64,000 nucleotides of DNA, taken from NCBI RefSeq assembly GCF_007655135.1, contig NC_045130.1:28330605-28394604 (forward strand). Reading direction: 5' to 3'. The stretch comes from Punica granatum. Lineage: Eukaryota > Streptophyta > Magnoliopsida > Myrtales > Lythraceae. Shown in pieces: positions 24,290 to 37,026 of this stretch. The first letter of the stretch is position 1, and each line of letters begins with the position of its first letter. Made by a program: the position numbers and the translations under genes. The notes below the pieces were generated by a model. The model made no database searches and had not been told where the DNA came from. It saw only the letters and a program-made list of their open reading frames with translations.

Positions 24290-25720
24290 TTAAAAAATAA
24301 TTATAATAATGATTATGAAAAATTATTCGTGAGAATTTATTATTAAATGCGAGAAAAAGTTAAAAAAGTTTATGATTATGTTGTTGAATTCGGAAAATAA
24401 ATGAGCAGAGTAGAGTAAAGTAAAGTTCAATTCTAAAATCAAACCGCACCTAAAATATCCAATATATTGGGAAAAGAAAATAAGCCCAAGCTGCCCTTTA
24501 TTATTAATATATTATATGTCATCATAATTTTTTTTTATGTTGAATCAGTTATTATTTATCAGTAACATACCATTATTTTCATATATTCTTTTTTATTGGT
24601 ATCTTATGTTGTCGCACATAGTGCAAGTCGGTTCTCCTCTATACATATGAAAGGGATAGAGAATACTTAACGATACGAAAATTTAGGAATATTAGCAAAT
24701 CTAGTGATGAAAAAACATGTATAGGATAATCCTTGAAACCCTGTTAGAAAATACTGCATCTAAGGTACCTGCACAGTCAGTGTGATTGGACTAATTAGTC
24801 TAGTGGATAGGGCGGTTATGAAGGTCATGGAGAATGGTTGGAAGAAACTGGAACATCCCTCATTGAAAAAGGCATAGAATACTCCCTGAAGTACTTTGGA
24901 GGAAGATACTTCATATAAGATAACCTACATGATCTGTGTGATTGAACTTATCTGTCCTGCGAATTGGGTGGTCATGCAGATAATGGAAAATAGCAGTCAA
25001 ATTCATTTCCTCGTTCAGAAAAGGAAAAAAAAGAGTATAAAAATGAAAAAGTTGAAAATTTTAATTAAAAGAAAAAGACAAGTGGGGGGAATAGCTGGTG
25101 CTCTCTCATGAAGAGGGACCACTTTTCATCTATTTTGTATAGTAGTAGTAATAATAAAATAATATTAATATATCATTGTAAAATAAATTTAATTATTTTT
25201 TTAATTACAAGGAGGTCCACAGTTTAATGTAAGAAAATAAAAATTCTAATATAATTAATAAAAAGTACGTGTAGTCCTACAGCCTAATACAAGCAAATAA
25301 AAATTCTAATATAGTTAATAAAAAGCACGTGTAATCCCACAATATTAATATATTTTTTCTCGAATAAATTTAATTTTAGATATATACTTACGTATCATAT
25401 ATGACCGCTAATTTAATAAATTATAAGTATATATCAAGTAAGGTCGACCCAGCAAAAGGTCCACCCTAATAAATTCTTTTTCAGCGTGTTCAACTTCAAG
25501 GGATTCAATTCTCACTTGTAGAAGGTTGATTTTTTTTTCTTTTTCCTTTTTTGATGCAAGAAGGTTGTTGTTGTTTTTTTTTCTTCCTTTTTTGGATGCA
25601 CAGTTATTCTCGGTTTGTTTGTTGAGACTATTTGAATTCAGACATCAATTTTCTCTCGTCACGAAGTTTTTCAGAAGGGGTTTCAGACCTATGAGCAATA
25701 CTGGAGATAAAATTCAATTA
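24290..25720. repeat. Repeat block Y, second copy
   Basis: Same orientation as 9312-11150 but without the 420 bp solo-LTR-like insert; the empty site CAGTTATTATTTATC lies near 24545. A nested pair of AATTCTAATATARTTAATAAAAAG repeats appears at about 25233-25325. No gene. Confidence 0.7.
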
Positions 25721-26229
25721 ATGCGAATTGAGTCTCGATCTCGTGATGTACTTGCAAAAAATTATTCTTATGCTTTCAACCTGTCAATCTTTCCTCTCTT
25801 TTTCTATTCCTCTTCTTCTGTCAGATTACATTTCTGGCCCAGACAGGGACTAATCTCGATTCCCAATGTACACCCAATTTATAAAATTCACAAAATATCA
25901 AAAACATTCAGATCCATAAATATATCTATAGGTTGGCTCGAACAGCATTAAAGTTTACTCGGTTATTTGAAATTTCAAATTCAAATCTTATTTAGAATTC
26001 AGGGCTTAGAAAGTATTCTCATAATGTATAGATCCTTTTTCTCTGTTTATCAAGGGATTGATGAAGGATGGCACGGGGCGGTTGCCCTCCTTTCATTCGA
26101 GAAAAATTACAAATTTTATGTATACTATAAAGAATTCTTTCTTTTACATTAACTAGATGAAAGGCCCGCGCATCTGTGCATATTAGAGCTATTGAAATAA
26201 CGAAACCGATTATCATTATCAGGAGCATA
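25721..26229. other. Spacer between Y' and X'
   Basis: No gene. About 26040-26115 resembles the degenerate segment near 1960-2010 and 14400-14470 (GGTTGCCC followed by a short run and AAAAATTACAAATTTT). A short GC-rich stretch at 26160-26180 (GGCCCGCGCATCTGTGC) resembles 63723-63740 and may be a transposon terminus. Confidence 0.4.
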
Positions 26230-27540
26230 AAATATACTATATAATATAATTAGGATAATTAACATGATAATTCTGTCAAATATGCAATCTAACGTATAAA
26301 ATTTATATATTCATTTAGTAACCAATTGAACATTATATATAAATTTTAAATTGTGATATCACTTGTACATAATAATACAATAGTAAATCAATAGTATCAA
26401 CAAACTTATACATATTCTACAATGTTTTCCCAATCATATAACTACTCTATATGCACAGTAGAAAATTACTTAGAATCAATAAGAATACCAATAATCACTT
26501 TACATTCATCAAAATATGACAAACTCAAAAAATAAAAATTTTATCAACAGAAAATGGAGAAATCCATTATCTTCAACTAACAAAATTAAGATAACAAATT
26601 TTGACATCGTCATCTTAAAATTATGCAGAATTTTATTACTACCATATCCTCTTTGTCTTTAGAAGAAAAACCAAGGCAATCTAGCATTATTAGGTCCCCA
26701 ATTATGAAAATTCAAAAAACAAATATTTTTCATTAGCAGTAAAAGAGATACATTTCCACTATATATAGTATTTTCAGACGTCTTTGAGTATGAGACTTTG
26801 GACTTCTGAGAATTGTAAATTTTTGGACTTTTATATAAGTTAAGACCTTTTAAAATTTCATCAGCCATAACTTTTCAACTTTTGTAAGTTAAGAGACTTG
26901 GGATTTCATCAATAATGTGACACCATAATATTGTGTCATTTGTCGGAGTTTGGTAGATTGAGACCCGAGGGGTCACTCAATTAGAGCCTAAGTTCATCGT
27001 ACATGACATTATTTGATACTTCGCTTCAGTTTTATATATGTATAAATTGTCATATTTTCCCTTGACTTTAAAATTTTAATTTTTCTTTACCTTTTGTTTA
27101 ATTTTGTCCCCTTAATTAAATTTCTAAATCTGTCGTTGTTCTTATCCAATACGGCACATTTATTCCTCAACCAACTTATGGCCATTTTTAGCACTTGAAA
27201 ATAGCGGTGGCTCCGGGCAATCAATCATTCTGTTTCAGTTAGCGCTTTCCCTTACTGGATTTAGGTCCCCGGGGCCACCAGATGTTTACCAATTTTCCTT
27301 CTTCTTCTTTTTTAATCTCACATTTATAACTCAAAACTCATTATTTATAATTTTATATATCTTGTTTCCAAATATATATTCAACACATGACTATCACGGT
27401 GGAAAATACAGATAATATTCAAATATACACTTCATATATATACACAGTGGAACTAGATAATATTCAAATATACACTTCACAATAACTTTTTTAGACCAAC
27501 ATGTTACTCTCTATTACTAAATGAAAAAGCGTGACCAACT
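26230..27540. repeat. Repeat block X, second copy
   Basis: Counterpart of 6885-8165 with the same landmarks in the same order. It ends about 125 bp before the start of CRK1, marking the right edge of the MLP tandem locus. No gene. Confidence 0.7.
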
Positions 27541-27832
27541 TTTTTAGACCAACTAAGTTCAACGAATTGGCTTTACTCTATCCGAAGTCCAATTTCTAGG
27601 ATTAACAAGTGCCATGGTGGCTCCACTTTTTCCATCTGGAACCGAACACAGAATCACTTGACAAATGGCTCCTCCTTGGATAGGAAAAGCTCTGATATCG
27701 GTTCAATTGCTCATACTCCACTGTTTTGTCACCCGAATTCATGATGTCCTCTCTACTGATGAAATCCCCCTCAGCATCTGCAACAGCAACTCGATGTCCG
27801 ACAATCAATCCCTTCTTGACCTCAAATGCCAC

Positions 27833-30800
27833 TGTGCGCACCCGAATTTAATCTCGTCGGGGCACGCGTACGCGCGCCTATGCAACGCGGCTTGGGAGTG
27901 TCCACCTTCCCGGGGACGCGCGACGGACGCACGTGAGAAGGAGTCGCCACTTGCCATTTTACGACCCGAAGGTCGAGGGCCGGCAAGTTACCCGGGTCTA
28001 GGGGTACAGGGTACACCTAATTGCTAAGGCATGTGGTCTACGAAACCCGAGGTTCCGAATTCGGGAGTTCTGTTACATGCGAGCCTATATCTCGCATGCC
28101 CTATCGGTACTCTAGCTTGTCTAGGCTTGCCATTTTAATTTAATTACCACTTAATTAAGTTCCACTCATCTTACGCGTTTTGACACCGTAAATTCGAAGG
28201 AACACTCCGACCGTCCACTCTCCGACCGGGATTCTTACATGAATGAATGTACAATATAAATCCTTACATTGTCCTCTCAAATAAATAAAATACAAGTTAC
28301 AACAACTGAATCCCGGTCGAATTGCATTCGGTTATTATTCCACTCGTGCTCACCGTGTGGTTTGAAATGACCGAAATTGAAATAAAGATGCGCGCTCAGT
28401 GTTAGGGGAATTGAACCCCGTAATCTACGATAGGGGCGTTGGACCCCCTATGAATCGTGCCCTAAAGGATCGGGCTCGATCCGCATAACAAACAAGTGCA
28501 AGAATGTTAACAAGTGGACATAAATAAATAAACAATGGGATCTTGTTATTGCCGAATTTACGTGAATTAACCAATTATTAACCGGGGTATCTTGGCATAC
28601 AAATCCTACCCTAAAGCAAACAAAGTAGGTACAAGGTGTGAATCGATCAAGGATCGCATCGGGAAGGTATTTCGCATTTGGCATTATTTTATGAGGACCT
28701 GACGTACGTGATGTCTGTTGTCACGCCTTGTGTTTGTGGGTTGCTTTTAGAATTGTTCTATGTTGTGACACTACGGTTGTTACAGGTTATTACCGAACAT
28801 TGATCCCGCCCGTACATCCTAAAACCTAGTGCCTATCTCACTGTTGCCCATTTTGTCTTAGCCAAGTATGCAATTAATCCGGTATCTGTATTTTGAGCCA
28901 ATCCACCCGAACTAACTACCCGAGGCTATGCTAGAATAACAAAAACTCATCGGTCGGATAGGGCGGGCTATGCAGATGAACCTGCGCCTAGATAGGTAGC
29001 CCATCTCTATCCTGATACCGTGATGTTTCTCTTATTCTAACCCTAGGGGTGTCGCTAAGTTGCAAATAGACGATTTTGCCCTTGAGGTAAAAATTATTTT
29101 CCGGAAAGAGTGATTACGCGGTGCGGGCCACCTCGGCCTGTGACCGGCGCTAACCGATCCCCTGGACCTTCCAGGGTTGTCAAGAACCCTAAAAGAGTCA
29201 AAAGATCGGTTAATCTATCCGGAAGTGATCTTAGAAAAACTTCCACGTCCTGACCTGAGTTTCCTGAAATCAGGTGAGGCCTCGAGTCGAGACGCGCAAG
29301 TCCTTCCTAGACATCCATGTCACATCGAACCACGTGTCTCGAGTTTTATTAAATTTGCAAGTTTTGAAAAGGGCACCAACGCATGTTTGCAACCTATCAA
29401 CGCGTGTTACCGATTTATTATCAATTCGTGCAAAATTATTAGGGCCAAGTGTTTTAATTAATCGTGTGAACGTCCCAATTACCCGTTAGTGGAATTGTTG
29501 ATTAAATTAATTAATGTTTTTGCCAAATGCTCTGAATATACGGGTTTCAGACCGTCGAGCCGATCATTGATAGATCGTCCGATGCGAATCCTAATTCCCA
29601 ACTATCTTGGGATTAAAAAATTGATTTTAGGTCTAGTTTACATGATTAATCCGATTCATGCAAGGTTTCGATTAAAACGAGAAAATAAATCATTTAAACA
29701 CGAATCAGGAGCACATTATCACGTCAAGCACAACAAACATGCAATTTTACACAATCGGTGCCGCCATGATAATGATAAACACATACAAGCATACGCAAAC
29801 ATAATGTTGATAGAATTGATAAAACGACACCGATTCATGGGAGCAAAAAATCATGCAAATGGCACACATCATTACGTTGTATACAAATAATTACAAGAAC
29901 AAAATATTTAAATGGGGCACACACGTTGTCGATCGGGTATCCAAGTAGATAGGGGTTGGATATTTTTAGAAAATGCCCAGGGACTTATTTGAACGACTTT
30001 TAAAAAGCAGGGACTGATTTGAAAATTCGGATAAAGTTTCGGGGATTGATTTGGAAATTCTAGAAAATTGGGGACTGTGTAAGAATTATTGAAAATGTCC
30101 CAGGACTCCTTTGAAACGAATTTGAAAGTTCGGGCTGATCTGAAAAGTGAAAAAATGTCCCAAGGACTGAACTGAAACGACACGAAAAGTTCCGGAACTG
30201 ATTTAGAAAATTCTGAAAATTTTAAGGACTGATCAGGAAATATTAAAATGGCCAGGACTTGACTGGAAATAGTTTTAAAATTCGGGGCAGATCTGAAAGA
30301 GGCAAAAATGACCCCGGGACTAAACTGAAACGACTTGAAAAGTTCCTTGGAGTGCTTGAAAAATTCCGAAAAATTCAAGGACTGAATGGGAAATGGTACA
30401 AATGACTGGGACTTGGCTGAAAAGAATTTTAAAATTTGGGGCGGATCTGGAAAAATAAAAATGCGTCCTCTGGACTGAAATGAGACAAAATGAAAAGTTC
30501 GTAAAATTGAGTTCGGAACGAATTCGATCACCCACACGACTCAATAACGCTCATTTCACATCATATTCATCAAGCAAACATTAATATTCAGAAATGGAGC
30601 CCTAATCATGCCACTAAGTCAAGAATTTACCTAGTTCGGGAAGTTGAGGGATGATTCTATAAATAAAAAAAATAAAAAAGATTAAAAATAATGCTGGACG
30701 AGTTGGGCCGGGCCGTGACGGGCCAAGACCCGGTGGTGTGGGCTGGGCCGGAATGGGCCGAGTGGGCCGAATTGAGTCGGACGCGGGCTGGGGCCGCTGC

Positions 30801-32096
30801 TGGACTGGGCCGTCCGCTGCTGGACTGGACCGGCTCTGCTGGACCGGGCTGCTAGTTGGGCTACGGGGCGACTCGCCTATTCAACCCGAAAGAAAAGAAA
30901 TTGACCCGGTTAGCAGGACACGAAGTTCAGAGGGAGAGGGGAGGCGGTTGGGCGGTCGAGCTGAGGGCGTCGTGGAGCAGTGGCACCGGGGAGTTGAGGG
31001 CCGTGAGTTCGAGTGCCCGAAAATTCGAGCCGTCGGCCGAGGTGTGTGCTGGGGGCGAGCGAGAGAGTCGGAGCCGAAGGCAAAAAGGAGTGGATTCCGG
31101 GCTGGGGTGTCCGGACCGCGGGAGCTGAGGGCGAATGGAAGCTGCGGGATCAGGAGATGGGTGAGAGAGAACTGAGGGAAAATTTCTTGGTGAGCTCAGG
31201 GAGCCGAGTTGCGGGTGTTTCGGGATCGGGAAGCTGTGGGCGTCCGGACCGAACGAGCTCCGGGTTTCCGAGAAAATCAGCGAGCTCCGGGAGAATGTGT
31301 GAACTCAAAGCCGAATCCAACTCGAGCTGAGGGTTTTTCGTTTTTTTTTTTTTTGCTGGAGAGTGTCGGCGAGCTCCCGGTTTTTTTCCGAGAGAATTCG
31401 TGAGCTGCGAGAGACCGTCCGAGAGTTCCCCTCTTTTTTCTTTTGAAAAACCGAGCGAAAGAGAGAGAGAGAGAGATGGCGTTTTCGTGTCGGAAATCGT
31501 TGGCGTGTGCAGAGAAGTCGAGTGCGCAGAGGAGTTGGCGTGCGGCAGAGGGAGGTCAGGCTCGGGTTCAATCGGCGCCGGGGGGACGAGCAGCAGAAAA
31601 AAAGAAAAAAAAAGAAGAAGAAAAGAAGAGGAAAGCTGAAAGGAAGAAGAAGAACAGGGGCCTGGGGGGTTGTCGAGTCAACGGTCAGAAGTCAAGACTT
31701 CTAACCGGTTCAAACCACTTTTTTTTTTTTTTTTTTTGAATTCGACGCGCGTACAAAATTGAAAATTCTGCCTTCTTGATCAGATGTCGGAAAAATAATT
31801 CGAGACCATCATTGTGCTAAGAAAAATTCGTTGATCAATATTATGCGATAAAATTATTTTCAATCTCGAATTTTGTCCCAGATTTTGAAAATTGACGTCG
31901 ATGTACGCGAGACCGAAAACATTTCAAATAGTATTATTTTTTGAAAAATCATAAAATTAGTGTTAAATTAGGCAAATTTGTTATTTTCAAAAAAGTCGTG
32001 AATACTCGAGTAATTAATCGGAAATACTTCCCTCACGAGTGGCAAAATGACGATTTTGCCCCTCTAGAGTCGGTGGGCCAAAATTGGGTGCTGACA
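27833..32096 (-). repeat. Left LTR (element 3' LTR), 4264 bp
   Basis: Bounded TG...CA on either strand (TGTGCGCACC ... GTGCTGACA on plus). The same length as the right LTR, with about 16 substitutions and a few homopolymer or 2 bp indels by eye, so well over 99% identical. It contains degenerate internal repeats (29940-30540, GGACTGA-type units), a GC-rich GGGCCG stretch (30700-30850) and purine-rich tracts. Open frames here (up to 209 codons) are repeated low-complexity sequence, not genes. Confidence 0.93.
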
Positions 32097-32112
32097 GCTT
32101 GCCCCTCTTTGG
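32097..32112 (-). other. Polypurine tract of the giant element
   Basis: Read on the minus strand this is AAAGAGGGGCAAGC, directly next to the LTR, where a plus-strand primer is expected. Confidence 0.7.
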
Positions 32113-32310
32113 TTGCGTGCTCGAATAGAGAATGTAACCAAAGATCATTAATAGCACCCCTTTTTGGTCCCGGCGACTATCCTGGTATCACTCTCTGTAG
32201 TCGCTTGCTCCTTTGCCTTGGATGTGCGGGGGAAATCGTGCAAGCGTACAGACCTGCCACGAAACAACAACGTGGTTGGGGGTGAAAATTATGAAAACGG
32301 TAGTTGAGAG

Positions 32311-33583
32311 GCCTAAGCCCGCAAAGCAATAAAGTGCTAAGCCGAAGCCCGTGGAAAGCAGTAAAGTGCTAGGCCGAAACCCGTGGAAAGCTGTAAAGTG
32401 CTAGGCCGAAGCCCGTGGAAAGCAGTAAAGTGCTAGGCCGAAGCCCGTGGAAAGCAGTAAACTGCTAGGCCGAAGCCCGTGGAAAGCAGTAAAATGCTAG
32501 GCCGAGGCCCGTGAAAAACAGTAAAGTGCTAGGCCGGAGCCCGTGGAAAGCAGTAAAGTGCTAGGCCGGAGCCCGTGGAAAGTAATAAAGTGCTAGGCCG
32601 AGGCTCGCGGAAAGCAGTAAAGTGCTAGGCCGAGGCCCGTGGAAAACAGTAAAGTGCTATGCCGGAGGCCGAGGCCCGTGGAAAACTGTAAAATGCTAGG
32701 CCGGAGCCCGTGGAAAACAGTAAAGTGCTAGGCCGGAGCCCGTGGAAAGCAGTAAAGTGCTAGGCCGAGGCCCGTGGAAAACAGTAAAGTGCTAGGCCGG
32801 AGCCCGTGGAAAGCAGTAAAGTGCTAGGCTGGAGCCCGTTGAAAACAGTAAAGTGCTAGGCCGGAGCCCGTGGAAAACAATAAAATGCTAGGCCGAGGCC
32901 CGTGGAAAACAGTAAAATGCTAGGCCGAGGCTCGTGGAAAGCAGTAAAGTGTTAGGCCGAGGCCCGTGGAAAACAGTAAAATGCTAGGCCGGAGCCCGTG
33001 GAAAGCAGTAAAGTGCTAGGCCGAGGCCCGTGGAAAGCAGTAAAGTGCTAGGCCGGGGCTCGTGGAAAGCAGTAAAATGCTAGGCCGAAGCCCGTGGAAA
33101 GCAGTAAAGTGCTAGGCCGGAGCCCGTGGAAAGCAGTAAAGTGCTAGGCCGGAGCCCGTGTAAAACAATAAAATGCTAGGCCGAGGCCCGTGGAAAACAG
33201 TAAAATGCTAGGCCGAAGCCCGTGGAAAGCAGTAAAGTGCTAGGCCGGAGCCCGTGGAAAGCAGTAAAGTGCTAGGCCGGAGCCCGTGGAAAACAATAAA
33301 ATGCTAGGCCGAGGCCCGTGGAAAACAGTAAAATGCTAGGCCGAGGCCCGTGGACAGCAGTAAAGTGTTAGGCCGAGGCCCGTGGAAAACAGTAAAATGC
33401 TAGGCCGGAGCCCGTGGAAAGCAGTAAAGTGCTAGGCCGAGGCCCGTGGAAAGCAGTAAAGTGCTAGGCCGGGGCCCGTGGAAAGCAGTAAAATGCTAGG
33501 CCGGAGCCCGTGGAAAGCAGTAAAATGCTAGGCCGGAGCCCGTGGAAAGCAGTAAAGTGCTAGGCCGAGGCCCGTGGAAAGCA
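32311..33583. repeat. 32 bp tandem array, about 40 copies
   Basis: The unit GTAAAGTGCTAGGCCGAAGC plus CCGTGGAAAGCA repeats with a 32 bp period (for example 32361 to 32393). Variants alternate GAAGCCC, GAGGCCC and GGAGCCC, and AGCAG with AACAG. One unit near 32660 has an 8 bp insertion. Blocks of several units recur (32880-33060 and 33160-33480), showing higher-order duplication. It lies between pol and the element's 3' LTR, the usual place of tandem repeats in Tat/Ogre elements. Confidence 0.95.
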
Positions 33584-34637
33584 TAGGGAATGTGGGAGCA
33601 GAGTGTTGAAAGAAAAGCAGTTTGCTTGATGTCGAGTCGGGGTTATGAGCGGCCGACGTAGGCTGCCGATCATTGCGCACCGGGCGACCCCCCATAAGAC
33701 CCTCTTCTTGATTCGAGATTGCGACCTGCCGCATGAGGCAGAAGTGAGCCCGCTAAGGAGGAGGCGCCCCCTAGGGTTCTATGCCGTATCTGCACACAGA
33801 CGAACAATAGCTAACGGTGGGTATCAGCCGCGTAAAACCACTGAAATTGCGATGTGTACAAGAGATCTATGTAAAGATGTTTCAGGGATTCCAACTAGAT
33901 GACCGTTTGAGGGTGGCCGTGTCCATGAAAGAGAAAGGCTTTTCGTAGAACGGGCATGACCCGCAGAGTGTACGCATAAAGGTAAAGGGAGGGATCTTTT
34001 GGGATCCTCCAAATCAAGGATACGACGATTCGACCCCATTTCGAGGCGTGTCTTGAACCCGAAGAGTCGAAGAGAGTTTGCTTGCGTCGAAGACTGCCGA
34101 ACCACTACTCGTTGTAGCTTTACGTGAAGTGCTGCTGTTCTTTCGTGGTCAAGTCGGTAGTTGCCCCTAATTTTTGCCTAGGCCATGAGATGCGTGACGA
34201 CCTAGCGGGGTATTTTATTTGACTTTTCTCACATAAATGCTCACCTTTTGCTACGATCGCCCATGTTCGGGTCCGATCGCACCTCTCGGTTCCTCTAACT
34301 TTTGCCTAGACCGCCCTTTGCGGGTTTTCAGCCTAGCGAGGAATTGATTTGTGCTCCCATTTTGCCACGACTCCCCTTTGCGGGATTTTAAGTCGTGCCC
34401 CTCATTCCCTAACTTTTGCCTAGGCCGCCTCAAGGAGGTTTTCGACCTAGCGGGAAAATTATTCTTTTTCTCTCTGAAGTATCCTTAGACGAGAAGAATT
34501 GAATGGACAGGGCACGTGCAGGAAAAAATAGAAAATGTGATGAGGTGAAACGACATGGAGCCCAAAGGGAAACAGAGGAAGATAAGAGCCTGGAATTTGC
34601 GAGAACGTAAAGAAATCGCCAGATGACAAGGAGGTCA
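33584..34637 (-). other. Element 3' untranslated region with short repeats
   Basis: No coding domain. At about 34150-34460 there are three or four imperfect repeats of about 75-100 bp with TTTTGCCTAG(G/A)CCGCC and GACCTAGCGGG cores. The region connects the end of pol to the 32 bp array. Confidence 0.6.
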
Positions 34638-36817
34638 TTAAGGGTAGTACTTCTTAAAGGCATCGGCGTTGACCGGGAGCTCATTTTCGGTCCCGTCAAT
34701 TGGTAAATGTCGGGTATTGGCCGGTTTGCAGAAATTGTTTGATGTCCTCGTACCATGGTTGTTCATCGGTCGCCTCGATTGCGTTGCAATGAGCCGGGCC
34801 TTTGGCAATCTCAATCTCAAGTGGCTCGATGAGGTTTTCTTTTGTGATGCTCACCATTGATGCCAGTGTCGCAAGTGCGTCTGCAAACTGATTCTTGATG
34901 CGTGGCGTGTATGTGAACGAAATTTTTTCGAAGTTCTCCGCTAACTCCTCGAGATACTCGTGGTATGGTACTAGCTTTGCGTCTTTCGTCTTCCATTGCC
35001 CTAGTATCTGGAAGATTGTGAGCATTGAATCTCCGAACACTTCTAGCTCATTCACCTTGAAATCGATCGCCGCCTGCAGGCCAATGATGCACGCCTCGTA
35101 TTCGGCCACGTTGTTGGTGCAGTGAAAATCGACTTTTGCTGCAATCGGATAATAACGTCCGTCCGGGGATATCAGCACTGCGCCGATACCAGAACCGGTG
35201 GAATTCACCGCGCCGTCGAAGTACATCTTCCACGCGGTCCCATCCTCCTCCTCATCCACTTGGAGGATCTCTTCGTCTGGAAAGTCGGAGTTGATTGGTG
35301 TGTCATCCTCGATTGGAAATTCCGCCAAATGGTCTGCAATTGCTTGCCCCTTGACTGATGTGCGGGGTATGTACTCGACGTCATATTCCGTCAGTTGATA
35401 GCGCCGCTTTGCGATGTTCCTCATGGAGGATGGGCTACCAAGTATATATTTCAGGGGACCCACTTTTGACAGCAAGCGGATAGTGTGATAGAGAGTGTAC
35501 TGTCGAAGTCTCTGCATGACCCACACCAGCGCGCAACGCATCTTCTCAATCTCCGGATAATTGGATTCCCCTTCAGTAAACTTCTTGCTCAGATAGTAGA
35601 TGGCATGTTCTGCGCGTGTGAACTCGTCCTCTTGCCCCAACATGCACCCCAAGGATTGCTGGCGCACCGTCAGGTAACGAATGAGAGGTCGACCTGGTGT
35701 GGGCGGGACCAACACCGGCGACTGAACTAAGTATGTCTTAATATCGTCAATGGCCTTCTGGCAGTCGTCGTCCCATTCAATTGCTCGAGCACTGTTGATG
35801 GCGGAGGTAGCTCCCTAATCACTTTCACCTTATCAGGATCGACCTCGATGCCTCGCTCGCTGACCACAAATCCGAGGAGTTTTCCGAATTTCGCGCCGAA
35901 TGTGCACTTGGCCGGGTTGAGCCTAAACTTGTACTTCTTGAGACGTTCGAAGAGACGCCTCAGATTGATGAGGTGATCCTCTCCCTCCTTGGACTTAGCG
36001 ATCACGTCGTCGACGTAGACCTCGATCTCCTTATACATCATGTCGTGGAAGAGCGTGACCATTGCCCGTTGGTAGGTAGCCCCGACATTTTTAAGATCGA
36101 AGGGCATGACCTTATAGCAAAATGTGCCCCACATCGTGATGAAAGTCGTTTTGATCTTGTCCTTCTTCGGCCATCCAGATTTGGTTATACCCCGAAAAAC
36201 CATCCATGAAGGAGAACTGATTGTGGCGCGCGGTGTTGTCGACCAAGACGTCGATGTGAGGCAGAGTGAAGTTGTCGATGCAAACCCTGACTCTTCCGTC
36301 CTTCTTTTCCACGGGCATGATGTTTGCCACCCATTCAGAGTAATTGTAGACTTCTAAGAATCCCGCATCTATCTGCTTAGCGACTTCCTCCTTGATGCGG
36401 AGGAGGAGGCCGGCTCGCTGCCGTCGTAGGTGCTGCCGTTTGGGCGGGAAGTTCTCTGTATTGAGCGGAAGAAAGTGCTTGACTATCGATGGATCTAAGC
36501 CCGGCATATCAGCGTAGGATCAGGCGAAGACCTCTTGGTACTCCTTTAGGAAATCGATCATCTGGGCTCGTTGTGTTGGATCAAGGCCCGTCCCGATTTT
36601 TAGCATGCGGGGTTCTTCTTCAGTGCCCACGTTGATTTCTTCTGTCGGCTCGACTGAGGTGAGTTGACAGTTCTCGAGGCAGTGCAAACTCTCCTCTATC
36701 TCAGGCACTCAACCGTCCTCGTTGAGCCCCTCCCCGAAGTATATGGGTTAGAGCTCTTCAAGAAGTTCTTCGGATGGGTTCGAATCGACGCGTCGAAGAT
36801 TTGGATTCGAGTGGAGC
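34638..36817 (-). pseudogene. pol: Defective pol: RT plus two RNase H domains, no integrase
   Basis: Read on minus: an N-terminal segment (36817-36520) with stops TAA 36750-36748, TGA 36711-36709 and TGA 36522-36520; then RT (from MPGLDPSIVKHFLPL at 36507) with VEKKDGRVRVC and catalytic YVDD. There is a small deletion just after VCIDN, a frameshift near 36190, and a larger deletion removing the RT-RNase H connection near 35800. The frame then reopens (35715-34696) with the Ty3 RNase H (LSKKFTEGESNYPEIE) and a second RNase H (YFDGAVNSTGSGIGAVL ... FADALATLAS). Integrase is missing: the second RNase H is followed within about 20 codons by what looks like the extreme C-terminus of pol (ENELPVNADAFKKYYP). 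Confidence 0.88.
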
Positions 36818-37026
36818 CTGGAAATTTAAATGAGTCGTCTTAGAAACAGTTAAAGTGCTGCGAATGAGTAAGAGAGAAGAGAACGAAGGAGACGCGGAAA
36901 TTCAAAAATGCATTTAGGGATTTCATTGATAGTATGAACGTGAAGCCATAACAAAATCCCTCTTCCGTCGTGCGGCTTATGACTATGCCAACACGCGGGA
37001 AACATCGTATACATAGGTGGCCTTAC
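36818..37026 (-). other. Putative 209 nt intron between gag and pol
   Basis: On the minus strand a good donor (GT|GTAAGG, starting 37026) overlaps the gag stop codon, and TTTCCAG ends at 36818. Removing it keeps a single frame from gag into the pol N-terminus (36816 is in frame with 36708 and 36507). Ogre elements are known to carry an intron here. The length and exact ends are inference. Confidence 0.6.

Noticed and set aside
29489..29890. 133-codon plus-strand frame in the LTR (repeated at 43502-43903)
   Set aside because: Identical only because LTRs are identical; no domain, and it lies in non-coding LTR sequence.
30738..31739. Several long Arg/Gly/Glu-rich frames (98-145 codons)
   Set aside because: GC-rich and purine-rich low-complexity LTR sequence; frames overlap in all phases and lack a family match.
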